DNA from: JACOTV01 sp964445135
GTDB lineage: Bacteria > Patescibacteriota > Microgenomatia > UBA1406 > GWC2-37-13
Assembly: GCA_964445135.1 (NCBI GenBank)
Contig: CAYUJW010000001.1
Location: 9,298-73,297 of the forward strand
Reading direction: 5' to 3'
DNA: 64,000 nt
In this document: piece by piece, positions 61,335 to 64,000 of the stretch
How the letters are laid out: every line of letters starts with the position of its first letter
Numbering within the stretch: position 1 is the stretch's first letter
The notes under the pieces: generated by a model
The model's database searches: none
What the model saw: only the letters and a program-made list of their open reading frames with translations
Told to the model about the DNA's origin: nothing
Program-made: the position numbers and the translations under genes

Positions 61335-63011
61335 ATGATGCGCGAAACTATTTTGTCACGGCTACAGCCGGTACTTTCCAAGCTTGGCATCGATGAGACT
61401 CCGCAGCTTACGCGACCTGCCAACTCAGAGCACGGTGATTGGGCCACAAATATTGCGTTAAAGTGCGCTTCGAAAAAAGGTGTAGCTCCTCTGGAATTAG
61501 CAGAAACAATTGCGAAAAACATTCTCATTGATGAGGTGATAACACGTGTTATTGTGGCTGCCCCTGGCTTTATAAACATCACGCTGTCTGATGAGGCGCT
61601 TCGATCTTCATTGACAGAAACGCCTGAGGAAGTTGTCGGAAAAAATACGGTTCTTATCGAATTTGGGCAACCTAATACTCACAAATCACCACACATCGGC
61701 CATCTTTTTTCATATATATACGGCGAGTCGCTTGCGCGAATTTATGAAGCCAGCGGAACACGCGTGATACGTGCAAATTATCAAGGCGATATAGGACTGC
61801 ATGTCGCCAAGTGCCTGTGGGCAGCAAAGACTCGCCAAAGTGAGATTCAGGATTTGACCAATCCGCACTCCCAGATGCTCTTTTTGCAATCATGCTATCA
61901 GCAAGGTGCCACGCGTTATGAAGAGGATTCAGCTGCAAAGATCGAAATTGATACATTAAATCGTGCGCTCTATGAGGGTACCGATAAGCAATTGATCGCG
62001 CTCTGGCAGACGACACGCGGGTGGTGTGTTGATTATTATCGCCAGTTTGAACAGTCGTTGGGAATATCCTACGACAAATCTTATTTTGAAACAAATATTG
62101 CTCAACACGGACTGGATATTGTTCAAAAACACATTCCAACGGTGTTTTCAGAAAGCGATGGAGCAGCCATATTTAAAGGAGAAGACGAGGGTCTACATAC
62201 CCGTGTTTTTATTAACAAGCACCATAATCCAACCTATGAGGCAAAAGAGGTGGGACTCGCATTTCAAAAAAGCAGCGACTTTACTTTTGATCAGGCTATA
62301 ACAACTACTGCCTCTGAACAAAACGAGTATATGAAGGTTGTGTATCGCGCAATTGAACACATCGACCCAAAACTCGCTGCTAAACTTACTCACCTTGGGT
62401 TTGGCATGATCAATCTCACAAGCGGCAAGATGTCCAGTCGCAGTGGAAATATCGTAACGGCATTTTCATTGGTTGATGATGTCACCCAAGCTATCTCACG
62501 TGAGTATGGGAGCGAGCCGTCTCAAGCGCAGATCATCGCACTCGGCGCGATCAAATATGCATTTTTGAAATCTGACTATCGGGCGAATAAATTATTCGAC
62601 ATCAACACAAGTGTTGCAAGAGAAGGCGATTCAGGACCTTATATTCTCTATACATATGTTAGAACGCAAAGCGTTGCCAGGCTATCATCAGAAACAAACC
62701 CTGAAAATCTGCAAGCGACCAAAGTTGAGTCAGCAGATGCAACATTGCATGAGGATGAGCGAGCCATATTACTTCTACTGCAACAGGAACATGACATACT
62801 TATTGGTGCTAAAACTCTCTATTCGCCACACATTATTGCAGGCTATGCGTATTCATTAGCCCAGGCATACAACGCATTTTACCAATCATGCCCAATCCTC
62901 AAAGCTGCTGGTTCTGTCAAAGCATTTAGATTGCAGCTCAGTAACGCCGTGGGACAGGCAATTGCTCGCCAACTCAACTTACTCGGTATTCAAACGGTAG
63001 ATGAGATGTGA
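61335..63011 (+). CDS. argS: arginyl-tRNA synthetase
   Basis: Class I synthetase charging tRNA-Arg. The 558-residue protein has the N-terminal Add1 domain, the HIGH motif as PHIGHLFSYIYG at about 119-130, ANYQGDIGLHVAK, the KMSK counterpart GKMSSRSGN and a C-terminal anticodon-binding DALR domain. The KMSKS sequence is relaxed, as common for ArgRS. radA follows after 15 nt. Confidence 0.96.
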   Translation: MMRETILSRLQPVLSKLGIDETPQLTRPANSEHGDWATNIALKCASKKGVAPLELAETIAKNILIDEVITRVIVAAPGFINITLSDEALRSSLTETPEEVVGKNTVLIEFGQPNTHKSPHIGHLFSYIYGESLARIYEASGTRVIRANYQGDIGLHVAKCLWAAKTRQSEIQDLTNPHSQMLFLQSCYQQGATRYEEDSAAKIEIDTLNRALYEGTDKQLIALWQTTRGWCVDYYRQFEQSLGISYDKSYFETNIAQHGLDIVQKHIPTVFSESDGAAIFKGEDEGLHTRVFINKHHNPTYEAKEVGLAFQKSSDFTFDQAITTTASEQNEYMKVVYRAIEHIDPKLAAKLTHLGFGMINLTSGKMSSRSGNIVTAFSLVDDVTQAISREYGSEPSQAQIIALGAIKYAFLKSDYRANKLFDINTSVAREGDSGPYILYTYVRTQSVARLSSETNPENLQATKVESADATLHEDERAILLLLQQEHDILIGAKTLYSPHIIAGYAYSLAQAYNAFYQSCPILKAAGSVKAFRLQLSNAVGQAIARQLNLLGIQTVDEM

Positions 63012-63026
63012 GATACAGTCTAATAT

Positions 63027-64000
63027 ATGGCATTTTATATTTGTTCAAATTGCGGCTTCGGATCAGGGAGTTGGATTGGGAAATGTCCCGACTGCGGTGA
63101 GTGGAATAGCATGAAGCAACATGCAAATCTCGAAGAAGAAGCAGTTGGAAAGAGTGGACGATCCAACAAAAAAAAGTCTGTACAGGCAGCAACCCTCACA
63201 CCGCTTTCTGAGGTAGTACAAACAGACAAGAACAGACTTCAAACTCGCATTTTCGAATTTGATCGTGTGCTTGGAGGAGGATTTATAAGTGGTGAAGTTG
63301 TCTTGCTCACGGGCGAACCGGGCATTGGCAAATCAACACTTCTTTTGCAATCGTTGAAACACATGCGTGTCCTCTATGTGTCAGGCGAAGAGTCGTCAGA
63401 ACAAGTGGCTGATCGTGCAAAGCGGCTACAAATTCCGCTTACGCAAATATTATTCTCCCAAGAAACCCAAGCTGAAAGCATTATTGAAACAATCAAACAA
63501 CATAAAGATGAAGTCGATATTGTCGTGATTGATTCAATTCAAACGATATATTCAAAAGATGTAAGTGGAATGGCGGGCTCTGTGTCACAACTTAAGGAGT
63601 GTGCAATTCAACTTGTCACATTGGCCAAATCAATTCATATACCTATGGTGTTGGTGGGCCATGTTACAAAAGAGGGGGACGTTGCAGGACCCAAAACGCT
63701 TGAGCACTTGGTCGATTGTGTGCTGCTTTTTGAAGGCGACAGAATATCTATGCATCGCGTGCTTCGCACAAGTAAGAATCGTTTTGGCTCAACGGATGAG
63801 GTGGGCATATTTGCCATGAATGAGACGGGGCTGCACGAAGTAACGAATCCAATTGCATTTATTGAGCATATGGAAAGCGTGTCTGGGCGGGCAATTGTCG
63901 GAGTTGCTGAAGGTAAGCGGCCGCTGTATTTTGAAATACAAACATTGACCGTTCCAACCACGCTCCCCATGCCGCGACGCGTGGTCAAAGGAGTGGACTA
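63027..64000 (+). CDS. radA: DNA repair protein RadA, N-terminal part (cut at window edge)
   Basis: RecA-like ATPase that drives branch migration in recombination repair. The first 324 residues are present. A four-cysteine zinc finger lies at 6-23 (CSNC ... CPDC), Walker A GEPGIGKST at 96-104, and the RadA-specific KNRFG motif in SKNRFGSTDEVGIF. The C-terminal Lon-protease-like domain continues beyond base 64000. Confidence 0.97.
   Translation, partial: MAFYICSNCGFGSGSWIGKCPDCGEWNSMKQHANLEEEAVGKSGRSNKKKSVQAATLTPLSEVVQTDKNRLQTRIFEFDRVLGGGFISGEVVLLTGEPGIGKSTLLLQSLKHMRVLYVSGEESSEQVADRAKRLQIPLTQILFSQETQAESIIETIKQHKDEVDIVVIDSIQTIYSKDVSGMAGSVSQLKECAIQLVTLAKSIHIPMVLVGHVTKEGDVAGPKTLEHLVDCVLLFEGDRISMHRVLRTSKNRFGSTDEVGIFAMNETGLHEVTNPIAFIEHMESVSGRAIVGVAEGKRPLYFEIQTLTVPTTLPMPRRVVKGVD

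Noticed and set aside
1..64000. tRNA, rRNA or CRISPR arrays
   Set aside because: I inspected spacers over 60 nt and saw no cloverleaf-like or regularly spaced repeats; the two 72-bp copies are 5.8 kb apart and are not an array.
1..64000. UGA recoding (code 25) as in Gracilibacteria
   Set aside because: Conserved proteins end at UGA where expected and none needs UGA read as glycine.

Overview
This window looks like a slice of a streamlined Candidate Phyla Radiation (Patescibacteria) chromosome, possibly Microgenomates-like. The grounds are: a long S10-spc-alpha ribosomal protein run with no rpmD (uL30) between rpsE and rplO; many short, tightly packed genes; an envelope set typical of such cells (sortase, VanW, a baseplate-J-like membrane protein, PEGA-SH3 protein, many glycosyltransferases); and secreted proteins with dockerin-like calcium loops. 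Stops are standard (UGA is used as stop). No rRNA, tRNA, CRISPR array, transposase or phage module was seen. The sequence has one 10-N assembly gap inside rplF.

Layout. 1-5656 (+): purine and tRNA-charging genes: guaB (cut at the left edge), a four-helix-bundle protein between guaB and guaA, guaA, a membrane methyltransferase, rdgB, serS; one small unknown gene is on the minus strand. 5671-16917 (mostly -): cell-surface block with a bifunctional penicillin-binding protein, sortase, baseplate-J-like protein, membrane-anchored solute-binding protein, a divergent VanW protein, then an acyltransferase and two glycosyltransferases. 16980-37593 (-): ribosomal superoperon in transcription order tuf, rpsJ, [glycoside-hydrolase-like gene], rplC, rplD, rplW, rplB, rplV, rpsC, rplP, rpmC, rpsQ, rplN, rplX, rplE, rpsN, rpsS, rpsH, rplF, rplR, rpsE, rplO, secY, rpmG, adk-fusion, map, infA, rpmJ, rpsM, rpsK, rpsD, rpoA, rplQ, rplM, rpsI. 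37860-54066 (+): UvrD-type helicase-nuclease, a processive glycosyltransferase, glyA, a WecA-like transferase, a MiaB-like enzyme, dTDP-rhamnose genes, a protein with carbonic-anhydrase-like motifs, UDP-glucose dehydrogenase, UDP-xylose synthase and a GT2-GtrA protein. 54109-64000 (mixed): PEGA-SH3 protein, AlkD, a short CysRS/MshC-like ligase, an MFS exporter, a sugar dehydrogenase with a dockerin-like loop, PIG-L deacetylase, argS and radA (cut at the right edge).

How the parts work together. The 41-54 kb genes form a nucleotide-sugar and glycan-assembly set: the WecA-like protein loads a sugar phosphate onto a lipid carrier, RfbB/RfbD make deoxyhexose precursors, Ugd plus Uxs can convert UDP-glucose to UDP-glucuronate and UDP-xylose, and several glycosyltransferases could use them. 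The 5-17 kb block builds and decorates the wall.

The main unusual observations are: a recurring promoter layout with a TATAAT-like box only 7-9 nt before the ATG at more than a dozen genes, predicting leaderless mRNAs; rpsS moved from its usual rplB-rplV position to rpsN-rpsH; an adenylate kinase fused to an archaeal UPF0200-like kinase; a strong terminator-like hairpin inside rplC; a 525-residue protein with beta-carbonic-anhydrase metal motifs; two dockerin-like secreted proteins, one with its second repeat out of frame; a 72-bp exact intergenic repeat directly before two glycan genes; and an N gap that closes perfectly with a 4-bp overlap.
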